Shown here in pieces: positions 25,447 through 34,588 of a DNA stretch of 64,000 nt; the first letter of the stretch is position 1, and each line of letters begins with the position of its first letter. Source of the stretch: Tunturibacter psychrotolerans (GTDB lineage: Bacteria; Acidobacteriota; Terriglobia; Terriglobales; Acidobacteriaceae). The stretch lies in NCBI RefSeq assembly GCF_040359615.1, contig NZ_CP132942.1, positions 5,518,001 through 5,582,000 of the forward strand, given 5' to 3'. Under the pieces are notes generated by a model. It made no database searches. It saw only the letters and a program-made list of their open reading frames with translations, and was not told the origin of the DNA. Both the position numbers and the translations under genes were made by a program.

Positions 25447-25956
25447 ATGCAGTTTCGGCTGGCAACAAAAGAAGATCTCCCATCGCTGATGGCCCTCGTC
25501 CGGCGTGTCGTTCCACTTATGCGTGCGACAGGAAACCTGCAGTGGGACGAAACCTACCCGAACGAAGCCGTCTTCCAGCGCGATATCGATCTAAATCAGT
25601 TGTGGGTCGCCGCGGTGGCCGGGAACATCGCCGGAGTCGCTGCTGTGACGATGGATCAGGAGCCCGACTATAAGCAGGTTGGCTGGAACATCGAGGAACC
25701 TGCGATCGTTGTACACAGGCTCGCAGTCGATCCCGCCTTTCGCGGCCAGGGGGCAGCCGGCGCCTTAATGCAAAAAGCTGAAGAGGTTGCAGTCGAGCGC
25801 GGCATCACTGTCCTCCGAGTCGACACCAACATGCAGAACGAAGCAACCCGGCGGCTCTTTCCGAAGCTCGGCTACGTTCTCGCCGGAGAGATCAACCTTG
25901 AGTTCAGGCCAGGGTTGCGCTTCCTCTGTTACGAAAAGCGATTACTTCCAAAGTGA
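25447..25956 (+). CDS. GNAT-family N-acetyltransferase
   Basis: 169 residues with the GNAT fold from the first residues (MQFRLATKEDLPSLMALVRR). The acetyl-CoA pyrophosphate loop is VHRLAVDPAFRGQGAAGALM (motif A, R-G-Q-G-A-A), and motif B region is LRVDTNMQNEATRRLFPKLG. The substrate is unknown; LRVDTNMQNEATRRLF is seen in amino-acid or small-molecule acetyltransferases. It lies 70 bases after the small helical gene and may be separately transcribed. Confidence 0.9.
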   Translation: MQFRLATKEDLPSLMALVRRVVPLMRATGNLQWDETYPNEAVFQRDIDLNQLWVAAVAGNIAGVAAVTMDQEPDYKQVGWNIEEPAIVVHRLAVDPAFRGQGAAGALMQKAEEVAVERGITVLRVDTNMQNEATRRLFPKLGYVLAGEINLEFRPGLRFLCYEKRLLPK

Positions 25957-26051
25957 TTCGTTCTGCACCGCTCAAATGCGCGATTGTCTTAAGCAGCGTT
26001 TAGAATTTCGTGTAGTTCACAGAATGAATCTCGCTGTCCTATGAGGTGTAA

Positions 26052-27248
26052 ATGGCAATGCGTAAAGTTCGTTTCGTTTTGACTATGTGTGTGGCGATCA
26101 TCGCAGTCGCTGTGATGCCATCCTCAGGGCGAGCCCTGGATAACGGACTGGCGAAGACGCCGCCGATGGGATGGAACAGCTGGAACAAGTTCGGCTGTAA
26201 GGGGCTCAATGAAAAAGTCGTGCGCGAGACCGCAGACACAATGGTCAGCAGCGGCATGAAGGATGCCGGCTACCAATTCGTCATCCTCGACGACTGCTGG
26301 CAGACAGGCCGTGACGCAAGCGGCAACATCGTCGCTGACGCGGAGCGCTTCCCCTCCGGCATCAAGGCGCTCGCCGACTACGTCCACTCAAAAGGGTTGA
26401 AGTTTGGCATCTACAGCGATGCCGGCACCATGACCTGCGCCAAGCGTCTCGGAAGCATCGGCCACGAGTACCAGGACGCAAAACAATATGCGAACTGGGG
26501 CGTCGACTACCTCAAAGAAGACTGGTGCAACACCCTGCCTGGACAGAACAGCGAATCCTCCTACACCTTGATGCGCAACGCGCTCGCCGAGTCTGGACGA
26601 CCCATCGTCTTCAGCATCTGCGAGTGGGGGTCGACCAAGCCCTGGCTTTGGGCCGGATCGATCGGAAACCTGTGGCGCGCCACAGGAGACATTCAAGATT
26701 GTTGGGACTGCAAAAAAGATTGGGGCGGCAACGGCGTCACACAAATCATCGACCAGATGAATGGGCTGGAGACCTTCGCCGGACCAGGCCATTGGAATGA
26801 TCCGGACATGCTCGAGGTCGGCAACGGCGGCATGACTAAAGAAGAATATCGCGCACACTTCAGCATGTGGGCTCTCTTCTCTGCGCCTTTGCTTGCGGGC
26901 AACGACATCTCCAACATGACCGCCGACACCAAGGAGATCCTTCTCAACAAAGAAGTCATCGCGATCGACCAAGACCCACTCGGCAGGCAGGGACGCAGAG
27001 TGAAAAAGACAGGTGACCAGGAGATATGGTCCAAGCAGCTACAGGATGGAAGCCGCGCCGTCGTCCTTCTCAACCGCGGCCCCGCGCCGACGAAGATCGC
27101 TGTCTCATGGACCGACATCGGCTATCCCGATAGCCTCTCCGCATCGGTTCGAAACCTGTGGACAGCAAACGATCTCGGCAAGCAAACCGGAGCGTACTCC
27201 GCCGAGGTTCCCAGCCACGGCGTAGTCATGCTCACGATCAAGCCATAG
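26052..27248 (+). CDS. Glycoside hydrolase family 27 alpha-galactosidase, secreted
   Basis: 398 residues with a signal peptide (about 1-28). The GH27 barrel starts TPPMGWNSWNKFGCKGLNE; the nucleophile is Asp157 in DYLKEDWCN and the acid/base is Asp213 in WRATGDIQDCW, followed by GPGHWNDPDMLEVGNGGMT. It hydrolyses terminal alpha-galactosides from plant oligosaccharides or galactomannans. A C-terminal beta domain is present (VVLLNRGPAPTKIAVSW). The nucleophile motif reads YLKEDWC rather than the commoner YLKYDNC. The ATG at 26052 follows GAGGTG; 26058 is an alternative. It appears monocistronic, with a hairpin after it. Confidence 0.95.
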   Translation: MAMRKVRFVLTMCVAIIAVAVMPSSGRALDNGLAKTPPMGWNSWNKFGCKGLNEKVVRETADTMVSSGMKDAGYQFVILDDCWQTGRDASGNIVADAERFPSGIKALADYVHSKGLKFGIYSDAGTMTCAKRLGSIGHEYQDAKQYANWGVDYLKEDWCNTLPGQNSESSYTLMRNALAESGRPIVFSICEWGSTKPWLWAGSIGNLWRATGDIQDCWDCKKDWGGNGVTQIIDQMNGLETFAGPGHWNDPDMLEVGNGGMTKEEYRAHFSMWALFSAPLLAGNDISNMTADTKEILLNKEVIAIDQDPLGRQGRRVKKTGDQEIWSKQLQDGSRAVVLLNRGPAPTKIAVSWTDIGYPDSLSASVRNLWTANDLGKQTGAYSAEVPSHGVVMLTIKP

Positions 27249-27266
27249 CAGCCAGCCATCGAACAT

Positions 27267-27297
27267 GCTACCGCCTGAACCATCTTTAGGCGGTAGC
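27267..27297. terminator. Hairpin between convergent GH27 and propeller genes
   Basis: Perfect 10-bp stem GCTACCGCCT (27267-27276) with AGGCGGTAGC (27288-27297), 11-base loop. No strong T run follows on either strand, but it lies between two convergent stops and probably ends both messages. Confidence 0.6.
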
Positions 27298-27319
27298 TTC
27301 ACAGGCGAGAAGCATCACG

Positions 27320-29332
27320 CTAAGGCGTCTGCGGCGGCCCCACCAGAGGAGTTTTCACTGGAGTTGCCAACCCAACAATCTCCGTCAGCGTGTTGTTGTT
27401 GAAGTCGGTCACCCAAAGATTGCCGCTGGCGTCCACCACAATTGCATACGCCTCCGTGAAACCGGCGTCCGACGCATAACCAGCCGCCGGCGACAGGATC
27501 GTGCCAGGAGAGACAGGCGAGGTAGCCGCCGAACCCGACAGTTCAGTGATTGCATGGCTATGCAGATTCGCAACCCACACGCTACCCGATCCATCAATCG
27601 CAATCCCTTGCGGAGCGAGTATGCTGGCCTTGTTATCGCTATAGCCGCTCGAGACAACAGTTCCATCGTTGGCAAGCTCACTGATGCTGTTTCCGGTTTG
27701 ATTCGCGACCCACACATAACCGCGTTGATCGACCGCGATACCATCCGGCCCATTGCCGCTCGCGAAGCTGGCTATCCGGCTCCCATCGGCAGAAACCTTG
27801 CTAACAGTATCGTTGCCAAAGTTGGCGATCCAACCGTTATGGCTGGCATCAATCGCAACCGCAAGCGGAAAGCTGAACTGCAGCGACTGATATCCCCCTG
27901 TTCCAGATAGCGGCTGACCTGCGCTCGAGAGCAAAGTAACCCGTGAATTCCCGTAATCAGGTATCCAAACCGTCCCATTCGTATCAATCGCGATTGCCGT
28001 TGGATAGCTGATTCCACCGGAGCTGAATCCCGTCGCGCCCGAGAGCACCTGTCCCGTCGAGCTCAGCTCCGTCACACTCCCAAAATCGCCGTTGACACTT
28101 GGACTGCCTCCATCCGGCACCCAGATATTACCCTGCGGATCGACGGCAAGCGCATCCGATTTGAGTAGGCCACCGCCGGTAATGCCGCTCGAAAACATCG
28201 GGGTTCCGGTCGTCGAAAACTCGGCCACGGGACCCGAATATGTAGACACCCAGACGTTTCCAGTAGCGTCGACGCCAACGCCCGAAGGATTGTTCTTATC
28301 GATGCCCCCGCCGTGATAGTTGATAGACAGGGTCCAGTCGGCCGGAGCTTTGGAGGGCACCGGCGTAAAGGGTGGCGCCCCACTTGGCGGCATTTGCGCG
28401 AACAGCGTAGCGACGTTGTTTCCCGGATTGCGCACCAGGTTAAGCACCGCATCCAACGTATTGTCGGGAGCCGTGCCTCCATTGGGAGTTGTCGCAGAAA
28501 AAAGCGCATCGCAACCTGAGGCCGTAGTCGTACAGTTGTTCAGCAGATCGGCAACTGCATTAACCTTCATCGGCGGAGTAACCTTCATCGGCGGAGAGGC
28601 TGCGGTCGGCGGAAAAGTCGCTCCCGGCGAAGCTCCTGTCGTAAGGTTCGCGAGATTCGCAACCGTTGCCACCGCATTCGCCAAACCCTGCGCGTTCGTC
28701 AAACTCGCCCCGACATTGCCTCCAGTGCCGAAGAACTGGGCAAGCCCCCACGCCGTAGCAGCGGTCGTCACCTCGTTGATGACAAACTGAGAATCGGCCG
28801 CAATCTGGTTGCAGGCACCAAGCGCGCTGGCCAGCGTAATCGCTGAATTCGCTACGGCGCTTCCGACCTGCCCCCCACGAACGACAACGTAGATCTGTGA
28901 GGTGGCCGCCGGACAGGAATATCCCGCAACCACCGTAAAGGCTCCAGTCGAATCGCTGGTGAGCGCGCTAGAGAGCAGAGCCGTCGCGGCAGAGCCGTTT
29001 CCGGTGGTCCCGGCAGCGTAGAGCTGAACGGCCGCTCCAACAATCGGCTGAGAGCCCGCCAATGCTTTGCCAGAAAAACTCACCCCGGGATTGCTGACAG
29101 GCGGTGGAGTCACCGGCGGTGGCGTAACGGGAGGCGGCGTTACAGGGGGTGGGGTTACAGGAGGCGGCGTAACAGGAGGCGGCGTAACAGGAGGCGGCGT
29201 TACAGGTGGTGGAGTTACCGGCGGTGGAGTTGAAGTTGTACCGCCACCACCACATCCGGCAAGTGAACAAGCCAGCGCCCCAGCCATCACCGCTTTGAAG
29301 AGTCCCTGAGAGTTGCGCAGAAGTATTTTCAC
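27320..29332 (-). CDS. NHL/Vgb-like beta-propeller lipoprotein on a (TPPPV)9 stalk
   Basis: About 670 residues. GTG 29332 gives a basic n-region and the lipobox LAGC (Cys27); an upstream GTG at 29392 overlaps the exosortase gene and is less likely. After Cys27 comes a GGGG run, then nine TPPPV units (a rigid stalk), a helical Ala-rich domain (about 85-280) and a C-terminal six-bladed-type propeller with repeats such as DALAVDPQGNIWVPDGG, AIAIDTNGTVWIPDYGNSR and GIAVDQRGYVWVANQTGNS. Likely a surface-exposed binding protein. It lies 31 bases after the exosortase gene; it has no C-terminal sorting signal itself, so it is probably not an exosortase substrate. Confidence 0.8.
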   Translation of the reverse strand: MKILLRNSQGLFKAVMAGALACSLAGCGGGGTTSTPPPVTPPPVTPPPVTPPPVTPPPVTPPPVTPPPVTPPPVTPPPVSNPGVSFSGKALAGSQPIVGAAVQLYAAGTTGNGSAATALLSSALTSDSTGAFTVVAGYSCPAATSQIYVVVRGGQVGSAVANSAITLASALGACNQIAADSQFVINEVTTAATAWGLAQFFGTGGNVGASLTNAQGLANAVATVANLANLTTGASPGATFPPTAASPPMKVTPPMKVNAVADLLNNCTTTASGCDALFSATTPNGGTAPDNTLDAVLNLVRNPGNNVATLFAQMPPSGAPPFTPVPSKAPADWTLSINYHGGGIDKNNPSGVGVDATGNVWVSTYSGPVAEFSTTGTPMFSSGITGGGLLKSDALAVDPQGNIWVPDGGSPSVNGDFGSVTELSSTGQVLSGATGFSSGGISYPTAIAIDTNGTVWIPDYGNSRVTLLSSAGQPLSGTGGYQSLQFSFPLAVAIDASHNGWIANFGNDTVSKVSADGSRIASFASGNGPDGIAVDQRGYVWVANQTGNSISELANDGTVVSSGYSDNKASILAPQGIAIDGSGSVWVANLHSHAITELSGSAATSPVSPGTILSPAAGYASDAGFTEAYAIVVDASGNLWVTDFNNNTLTEIVGLATPVKTPLVGPPQTP
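28561..28596. repeat. Perfect 18-bp tandem duplication inside the propeller gene
   Basis: TAACCTTCATCGGCGGAG occurs twice in direct tandem (28561-28578 and 28579-28596), doubling six residues (PPMKVT) without breaking the frame. It looks like a recent slippage event between the helical and propeller domains. Confidence 0.8.
29097..29231. repeat. Nine tandem 15-bp units encoding TPPPV
   Basis: Nine consecutive 15-bp units (consensus ACAGGAGGCGGCGTT on the plus strand) encode the proline-rich stalk on the minus strand. Units differ mostly at synonymous positions, and two adjacent ones are identical, so length change by slippage is plausible. Confidence 0.9.
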
Positions 29333-29363
29333 TGGAGGGCCAAGAGTTCCATAGTCATTGCGG

Positions 29364-31022
29364 TTACTGACGGTAAGGCTTTGTAAGACCACCCAGATCG
29401 GCGAAAGCGAGGAACGAGCGAAGAGCGGTCGTCATCTGCTGGCGCGCCAACTCCGTCGGCAGCGTTGTATCGATCGTCTCAACCTTCAGCAGAACCGGAA
29501 TCGGACGTTGTGCATCCTGCAATAACAACGACTGAGAGCTCGGCTTACTATAGACGAAGCCAAAGTGGGTGCGGTCGCTCGAATATTCTCCACACGAACC
29601 GCCATTGCAGAGAGTAGTCGCTTCGAGATACTGGGTCGCGCCGTCATTGAAAAAAGAACCCGAAAAACCGATCGCGCCCCCAGCGGTGGGTAGCGTTAGC
29701 TGGTCCCGCCAAATCGGATCCTCCCCACGCGCAGAGTGGCAGATCAACGTATCGTGTGAACCCATCACCGGAGACACCCCGACCGACACATGGGCTCCGC
29801 CATCCGCCGGAGCGTACTCCGCCCAATGGTAGATAAGCGGACCGGCAAACAAGTTTTCGTTCCATGAGCGCGCCAATGTATAACTTCCAATTCGCTCCGG
29901 GAACTGTCCGGGGGCGCTATCGTCGATCTTTCTCTGGGCGGCGGCCGCGCCACTATGCGTCTGCACGTACGCCCGCGCAACTCCGTAACAGCTGAACAAC
30001 GTCAGCACAAGCATTCCTGCGAAGCGAGGATAAAAGGAAGTCCCTCGCACTGTACCGGCTGAGGACACCGAACTCAGAGCGGGAGGCTTGATCTGCCCCG
30101 GAGATTCGCTCAGACGGCGCACAACATCGAACAGCAACATGGTGCCTACCAGAAACAGGCACGCTCCGATGACATAGTCTCCCATCTCAGCCTTGCTCTG
30201 CAGCGAGTGAAAGTGCAACGCCACCAAATAGTACAAGACCAGGATGCAGAGGCGTGCGAAGTTGAAGACGTAACCCAGTAGTACGGCTCCGGCCACGACT
30301 GCCACATGCGCGTACCAGCGGAAGCGATAGACATATCCCGCGATCAACGCAATAAACCCCATCGTCACCGCGCCGCGAATCCCGTTGCATCCCGGAGCGA
30401 TAAACATCCCGAACTCCGGCGTGAACATCAGCCGCAGCTGGTCCGGACTCAAAGGCTGGCCGAGCGCAATCGCGAACGCGCGAGCCACGTGAGCCGAGGC
30501 GCGCTGCAACGGCAGATCCACGAGCACGTTGAAGATGTGAGGAATCGGGTTAACAAACCACAGAAGGATGAGGGGAAATAGCGCCGCTCGAAACAGGCGC
30601 GTCCCGCCAAACAGCAAGACCACCCCCGCGCCGTATGCAAAGGCCACCAGCGAATGAGGAGGAATGTAAATCGACCACTTCGGAGAGAAGACAAACACCA
30701 GAATCGCCTGATCCCGGATATGCACGACAGCTGCCGTGACCACAAGGATGACCAGGCCCCACCAGCTTCCCTCCATCTCCCATCCGAGCGAACGCCAGGC
30801 CCGCAAAACCAGCACGAAGCTGACGAGCGGGATAAACATTCCAATCGACTTCAGGGGGTCTATGGTCCACAAGGTCCATAGAGCCCCTACGGTAGAAAAG
30901 ATCGTGGACAGGCCCAGGATCGCGATAAGCGCGGCAAATCCCGCGGCCCTGGATGCGCTCAGCCCCTCCGCTCCAGCCGATCGGAGTGGGCTGACTTCAG
31001 CGGTAGCGGGTAAAGTTGACAT
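29364..31022 (-). CDS. Exosortase fused to an EpsI-like domain (probable XrtJ type)
   Basis: 552 residues. About eight TM helices fill 28-305; the sortase-like triad is Cys212 in FIAPGCNGIRG, Arg257 in VFNFARLC and a His at 270/272 in LVALHFHSLQSK. From about 335 a ninth TM leads into an EpsI/DUF3485-like extracytoplasmic domain (FPERIGSYTLARSWNENLF, YHWAEYAPADGGAHVSVGV). Exosortases cut C-terminal sorting signals of exported proteins and hand them to the envelope. The small gene just upstream (31081-31272) encodes a matching signal-bearing protein. That it is XrtJ is inferred from this partner and the host type, not from a profile search. Confidence 0.85.
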   Translation of the reverse strand: MSTLPATAEVSPLRSAGAEGLSASRAAGFAALIAILGLSTIFSTVGALWTLWTIDPLKSIGMFIPLVSFVLVLRAWRSLGWEMEGSWWGLVILVVTAAVVHIRDQAILVFVFSPKWSIYIPPHSLVAFAYGAGVVLLFGGTRLFRAALFPLILLWFVNPIPHIFNVLVDLPLQRASAHVARAFAIALGQPLSPDQLRLMFTPEFGMFIAPGCNGIRGAVTMGFIALIAGYVYRFRWYAHVAVVAGAVLLGYVFNFARLCILVLYYLVALHFHSLQSKAEMGDYVIGACLFLVGTMLLFDVVRRLSESPGQIKPPALSSVSSAGTVRGTSFYPRFAGMLVLTLFSCYGVARAYVQTHSGAAAAQRKIDDSAPGQFPERIGSYTLARSWNENLFAGPLIYHWAEYAPADGGAHVSVGVSPVMGSHDTLICHSARGEDPIWRDQLTLPTAGGAIGFSGSFFNDGATQYLEATTLCNGGSCGEYSSDRTHFGFVYSKPSSQSLLLQDAQRPIPVLLKVETIDTTLPTELARQQMTTALRSFLAFADLGGLTKPYRQ

Positions 31023-31080
31023 ACAGATTTTGGTCCAGGCTGCGCACCGGGGGAGTTAGGTGGCAAGTCCCAGTGAGATG

Positions 31081-31272
31081 CTACTTGGAAGAGTTGCGAC
31101 GAGCCTTAATGCGAGCACGTACCGAAACGAAAAATGCACCTGCGGAGCCTACAACTGCAAGAATTGCAGTCGGATTCTCGGGGGAGTTCACGCATCCGTC
31201 TTGAGCGTGCAGCGGAAGGGCGACGGACGAGACGAGGGCGATGCCGGCGAGTACGAACCAGGTTTTCTTCAT
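31081..31272 (-). CDS. PExPT-type C-terminal sorting-signal protein (putative exosortase substrate)
   Basis: 63 residues. ATG 31272 follows GAGG at good spacing (an upstream ATG at 31284 lacks one). Signal peptide 1-24 (KKTWFVLAGIALVSSVALPL), a very short mature part, then PENPT at about 31-35, a TM helix (AILAVVGSAGAFFVSV) and a basic tail (RARIKARRN). PExPT + TM + basic tail is the arrangement of exosortase sorting signals. Only about six residues lie between signal peptide cleavage and the motif, so almost nothing remains after processing; a role as partner or peptide carrier is possible. The exosortase starts 58 bases downstream on the same strand. Confidence 0.8.
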   Translation of the reverse strand: MKKTWFVLAGIALVSSVALPLHAQDGCVNSPENPTAILAVVGSAGAFFVSVRARIKARRNSSK

Positions 31273-31531
31273 TTGTGTCCTCAATTGGGAAGGTACCGTT
31301 ACGAAAGTTGAAAGTCAACGCAGAATCCTGCTCCCTTCATAACACTTTTGGGTACTCTTAATAATTTAATTCCCCGTCTACAAACTACCGGCCGCCAGCC
31401 TCTCAGACCTAAGACCACGCCCCTGCAACATCAGCCCTCCCATGGACTTGACGCGTCCCTCTCCTCCCATCGACCCCGAGTCGGATATATGCCGACTTTA
31501 CTTAGACTTAAGTTGTACAGACCGCCTTCAT

Positions 31532-34231
31532 TCACTTTGCTTGAAGCTGCAACCATGCACGCAGCTTCGGCTCCTGAACCGCCCGGACTTCAATGCAGTC
31601 GTTGATGCTGTCAACTGCCTTTGAAAGAGTTCTCTCCGCGGCCGCAACCTTATGTGCGGCGAAGAAACCAATCACCTCGTCCCTCTGTTTCTCTGTACAG
31701 AAAGATCCTGTAGCCTCTACCACCTCGGCCCCGGACGAGACCGTAAACTGAGCCCGCACCTGTTCCCAGTTCTTCCGGACATAGTCCCAGGCCTGGTCGC
31801 GAGTCTCGCGCTGGCGCATCAGCGACGTCAGCATAGTCCCGCTGTCCTGGTTTCGAACCTCTCCTGAAGCAATCAGGTCAAGCGTCCGCTTCACCAACGC
31901 CGGATCGCGAAACTGCACCAGCAGCCGCAGCGCGTCGATCTGCTGTGCCGGATCGCTGAAGTTTCTGCTCACCGCCAGCACCTTGTCATAGAGCGCCACA
32001 TCACCGTGGGCCGCGCTTACCTGCACCGCCGCGTCCGCAAGCGTGGAATCCAGCGTCTTATCCTTCTCGCTGCCCGCCGCAAACACACGCACCGTCAGTA
32101 TCTGCGCCTCGGCCAGAACAGCGGGGTCACGCGCCTCCCCCAACAACTCGAACAGCGTCCCGCGAATCTGCTGCCGATCATACGACTCCTTCTTCGCCGG
32201 ACCTCCAAGCGCGCTATACACCGGCCCAAACTGCCGCCTAAGCACTGCGGCCAGCTCCGCACGGTCCTCATCCGTCGCAATATCCGAGTCAAGCTTCTGA
32301 ATCTCCTGATGCGCCGTATCGATCACAGCCTCACTAGGATCCTGCTTCAACCTCAACACCAGACCCAGATAATCTCCCACCGCAACTTCTCCCGAGCGAA
32401 CCAGCGCCCACCGATCGCCTAACAGCCCAATCCGCTCCGGCGGCGTCAGCGAGCCCTCCGCCCTCGCCTCAATTGCCTCGAACTGCGCCGGCGTATAAAC
32501 CGTGCGGTAGTAGCCCTTCGCTCCAGCATTCGCATAGAAAAAAGGCAGTCCCTCTGCCTCAAGCATATGGGGATGGAAGATTGAAAAGTCCGGCGTCATC
32601 GCTCGACAGACAGGTTGTCCCTCCGTCTTCACACAAATTGGAACGGTCCACTCCGGCATGCGACCGCCCATCGGCCGACGCATCTCCGAAATCGAGGAGA
32701 ACAACCGGCTTCCCGTCAATGGAAACCCTCCCGCCTGTCGCTCGCCAAACCCCAGCAGCGGCACACCCGGCTGCGTCACAAAACTCGACATGATCTTATC
32801 CACCGGCAGGTGCGAGTTCGACGTCTGCGCATTCCAGAAATCCTCCGCCGACGCATTCGCATACAAGTGCGCCTTCAGATAGCTCTGCACCCCCTGGCGA
32901 AACACCTCCGCCCCCAGATAGTTCTCCACCATCCCGATCACCGCGCCCGCCTTGCCATACGAGATCCCGTCAAACATCTCATTGATCTCATCCGGCGTAT
33001 CGGCCGTCGCGCGAATCGCTCTCGTCGTCCTCTGCGCATCAAGGTCCAGCGTATCGTTCAGCGCCTGCGCATCATCCTCGGCAAAGTTCCACTCCGGGTG
33101 CCACGCCGCCGCCGCCTTTGTCTCCATCCAAGTCGCGAAGCCTTCATTCAGCCACAGATTGTCCCACCACCACATCGTCACCATATCGCCGAACCACTGG
33201 TGCGCCGTCTCATGCGCCACCACCGTCGCAACACGCTTCTTCTCCCCAATCGTCCCGATCTTCGGTTCCACCAGCAGATCCGTCTCGCGATATGTTATGC
33301 AGCCGAAGTTCTCCATCGCGCCTGCTTCAAAGTCCGGCAGCGCGATCATATCCAGCTTCGGCATCGGATATTTAATCCCAAAATAAGTGTCGTAATAATG
33401 CAGAACGTACTTCGCCGACTCCAGCGCAAACTTCGTCAGCCCCACCTTATCCGGCGTCGAGCACACACGAATCGGCACCCCATCCGACTTCCCCTCCGAA
33501 CACTTGAAGTCGCCCACCAGAAACGCCACCAGGTAGCTCGACATCTTCGGCGTCGTCGCAAATCGAAGCGTATGTTTCCCCGCCACCGGCCCCGATTTAT
33601 CCGAGATCAGATTCGTGTTCGAGATCGCCGTATCCCCACTATCGACGACCATCGTAATGTCGTACGTAGCCTTCAGCGCAGGCTCGTCAAAGCTCGGAAA
33701 CGCACGCCGCGCATCGGTAGGCTCAAACTGTGTCACCGCATAGTTGCGCACCTTCGTCTTCGAAAGATAGAACCCACGCAGCTTATCGTTCAGCACTCCC
33801 GTGTAACGAATCTCGAGCGTCACCTTTCCCGCAGCCAACTCCTCCGGAAACTTAAATGTCGCCTGCTCCTTCTCGCCGTCAAGCGTCGTCACCGCGATCT
33901 GCGGATGCCGATCCACTTCCATCGGCGTTAGCGGTTTCGGCTGCGACCCCAACTTGCCATACGAATACGCAGCGACCGGCAACGCATAAGCTTTCACCTC
34001 GCCAAATTTGATCTCCGCAGCGTTCAACGTAATGCTTTTACTCGGCACGTCCAGCACCAGATCGATCGTCTCTTCCCCGCTAAAGGTCGCAGCCTTGAGA
34101 TCCGGCGTAATCGTAAGGCCATAGTGTTCGGGATGAACACCCAAAGGCAGCCGCTGGCCCTGCACTCCAACTGTAGCGAAGAGAAAAAGAACAAAGGCAG
34201 AAAAGGCAGAAGCAGTGTTACGAACGAACAT
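31532..34231 (-). CDS. M1-family metallo-aminopeptidase, exported
   Basis: 899 residues with a signal peptide (about 1-26, ending GVQGQ). The M1 domain has the exopeptidase motif GAMENFGCITYRE, the zinc site HETAHQWFGDMVTMWWWDN with the third ligand Glu in LNEGFATWMETK, and a downstream Tyr region; an ERAP1_C-like helical domain fills the last ~330 residues. It should remove N-terminal residues from peptides in the periplasm. The cysteine-poor mature protein and long C-terminal solenoid are usual. The divergent promoter region to its right is shared with a small unknown gene. Confidence 0.95.
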   Translation of the reverse strand: MFVRNTASAFSAFVLFLFATVGVQGQRLPLGVHPEHYGLTITPDLKAATFSGEETIDLVLDVPSKSITLNAAEIKFGEVKAYALPVAAYSYGKLGSQPKPLTPMEVDRHPQIAVTTLDGEKEQATFKFPEELAAGKVTLEIRYTGVLNDKLRGFYLSKTKVRNYAVTQFEPTDARRAFPSFDEPALKATYDITMVVDSGDTAISNTNLISDKSGPVAGKHTLRFATTPKMSSYLVAFLVGDFKCSEGKSDGVPIRVCSTPDKVGLTKFALESAKYVLHYYDTYFGIKYPMPKLDMIALPDFEAGAMENFGCITYRETDLLVEPKIGTIGEKKRVATVVAHETAHQWFGDMVTMWWWDNLWLNEGFATWMETKAAAAWHPEWNFAEDDAQALNDTLDLDAQRTTRAIRATADTPDEINEMFDGISYGKAGAVIGMVENYLGAEVFRQGVQSYLKAHLYANASAEDFWNAQTSNSHLPVDKIMSSFVTQPGVPLLGFGERQAGGFPLTGSRLFSSISEMRRPMGGRMPEWTVPICVKTEGQPVCRAMTPDFSIFHPHMLEAEGLPFFYANAGAKGYYRTVYTPAQFEAIEARAEGSLTPPERIGLLGDRWALVRSGEVAVGDYLGLVLRLKQDPSEAVIDTAHQEIQKLDSDIATDEDRAELAAVLRRQFGPVYSALGGPAKKESYDRQQIRGTLFELLGEARDPAVLAEAQILTVRVFAAGSEKDKTLDSTLADAAVQVSAAHGDVALYDKVLAVSRNFSDPAQQIDALRLLVQFRDPALVKRTLDLIASGEVRNQDSGTMLTSLMRQRETRDQAWDYVRKNWEQVRAQFTVSSGAEVVEATGSFCTEKQRDEVIGFFAAHKVAAAERTLSKAVDSINDCIEVRAVQEPKLRAWLQLQAK

Positions 34232-34354
34232 GAAAAAAGGCCCTCGAAACCAAAGTACATCTCACGAAAATTTGACATCCAGGAGCCTCGTTGCGCGCTG
34301 GCCTCTGTCTCATCTCCAATGCTATGCTCGGCACCAGTCAGGGAGCGTAAATAA

Positions 34355-34588
34355 ATGCAAGTTCATATCTTTCGAGGACCAGGACGGGTCTTCGGCGTTA
34401 CTCAGGATGCGACAGGAGCCAATTTGCCATCCAAATATGCCCCGTGGAATCCATTCAGGTCGATAACCCTTAGCCGCGATGGAGAACCGACGCCCGGGGT
34501 AGACGCCCGCGAATGTCTCGATGACATAGAAAAGCACGGATTTCACATCACCGACGCACACGTTCGCATCACCGAAACTGTAGTCTGA
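34355..34588 (+). CDS. Small protein of unknown function (77 residues)
   Basis: Soluble, no signal peptide: MQVHIFRGPGRVFGVT at the N-terminus, then ANLPSKYAPWNPFRSITLSR and a C-terminal DAHVRITETVV. Such 70-80-residue proteins with strand-rich ends occur as stand-alone genes in acidobacteria (recollection). Its stop shares bases with the start of the DUF1772 gene (TGATG), so the two are coupled. Function is unknown. Confidence 0.65.
   Translation: MQVHIFRGPGRVFGVTQDATGANLPSKYAPWNPFRSITLSRDGEPTPGVDARECLDDIEKHGFHITDAHVRITETVV

Noticed and set aside
29067..29309. Plus-strand frame rich in TGGGV repeats
   Set aside because: It is the antisense reading of the TPPPV-coding repeat of the lipoprotein gene.
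32615..33931. 438-residue plus-strand frame across the M1 aminopeptidase gene
   Set aside because: Extremely Arg/His/Leu-rich antisense shadow of a certain gene.
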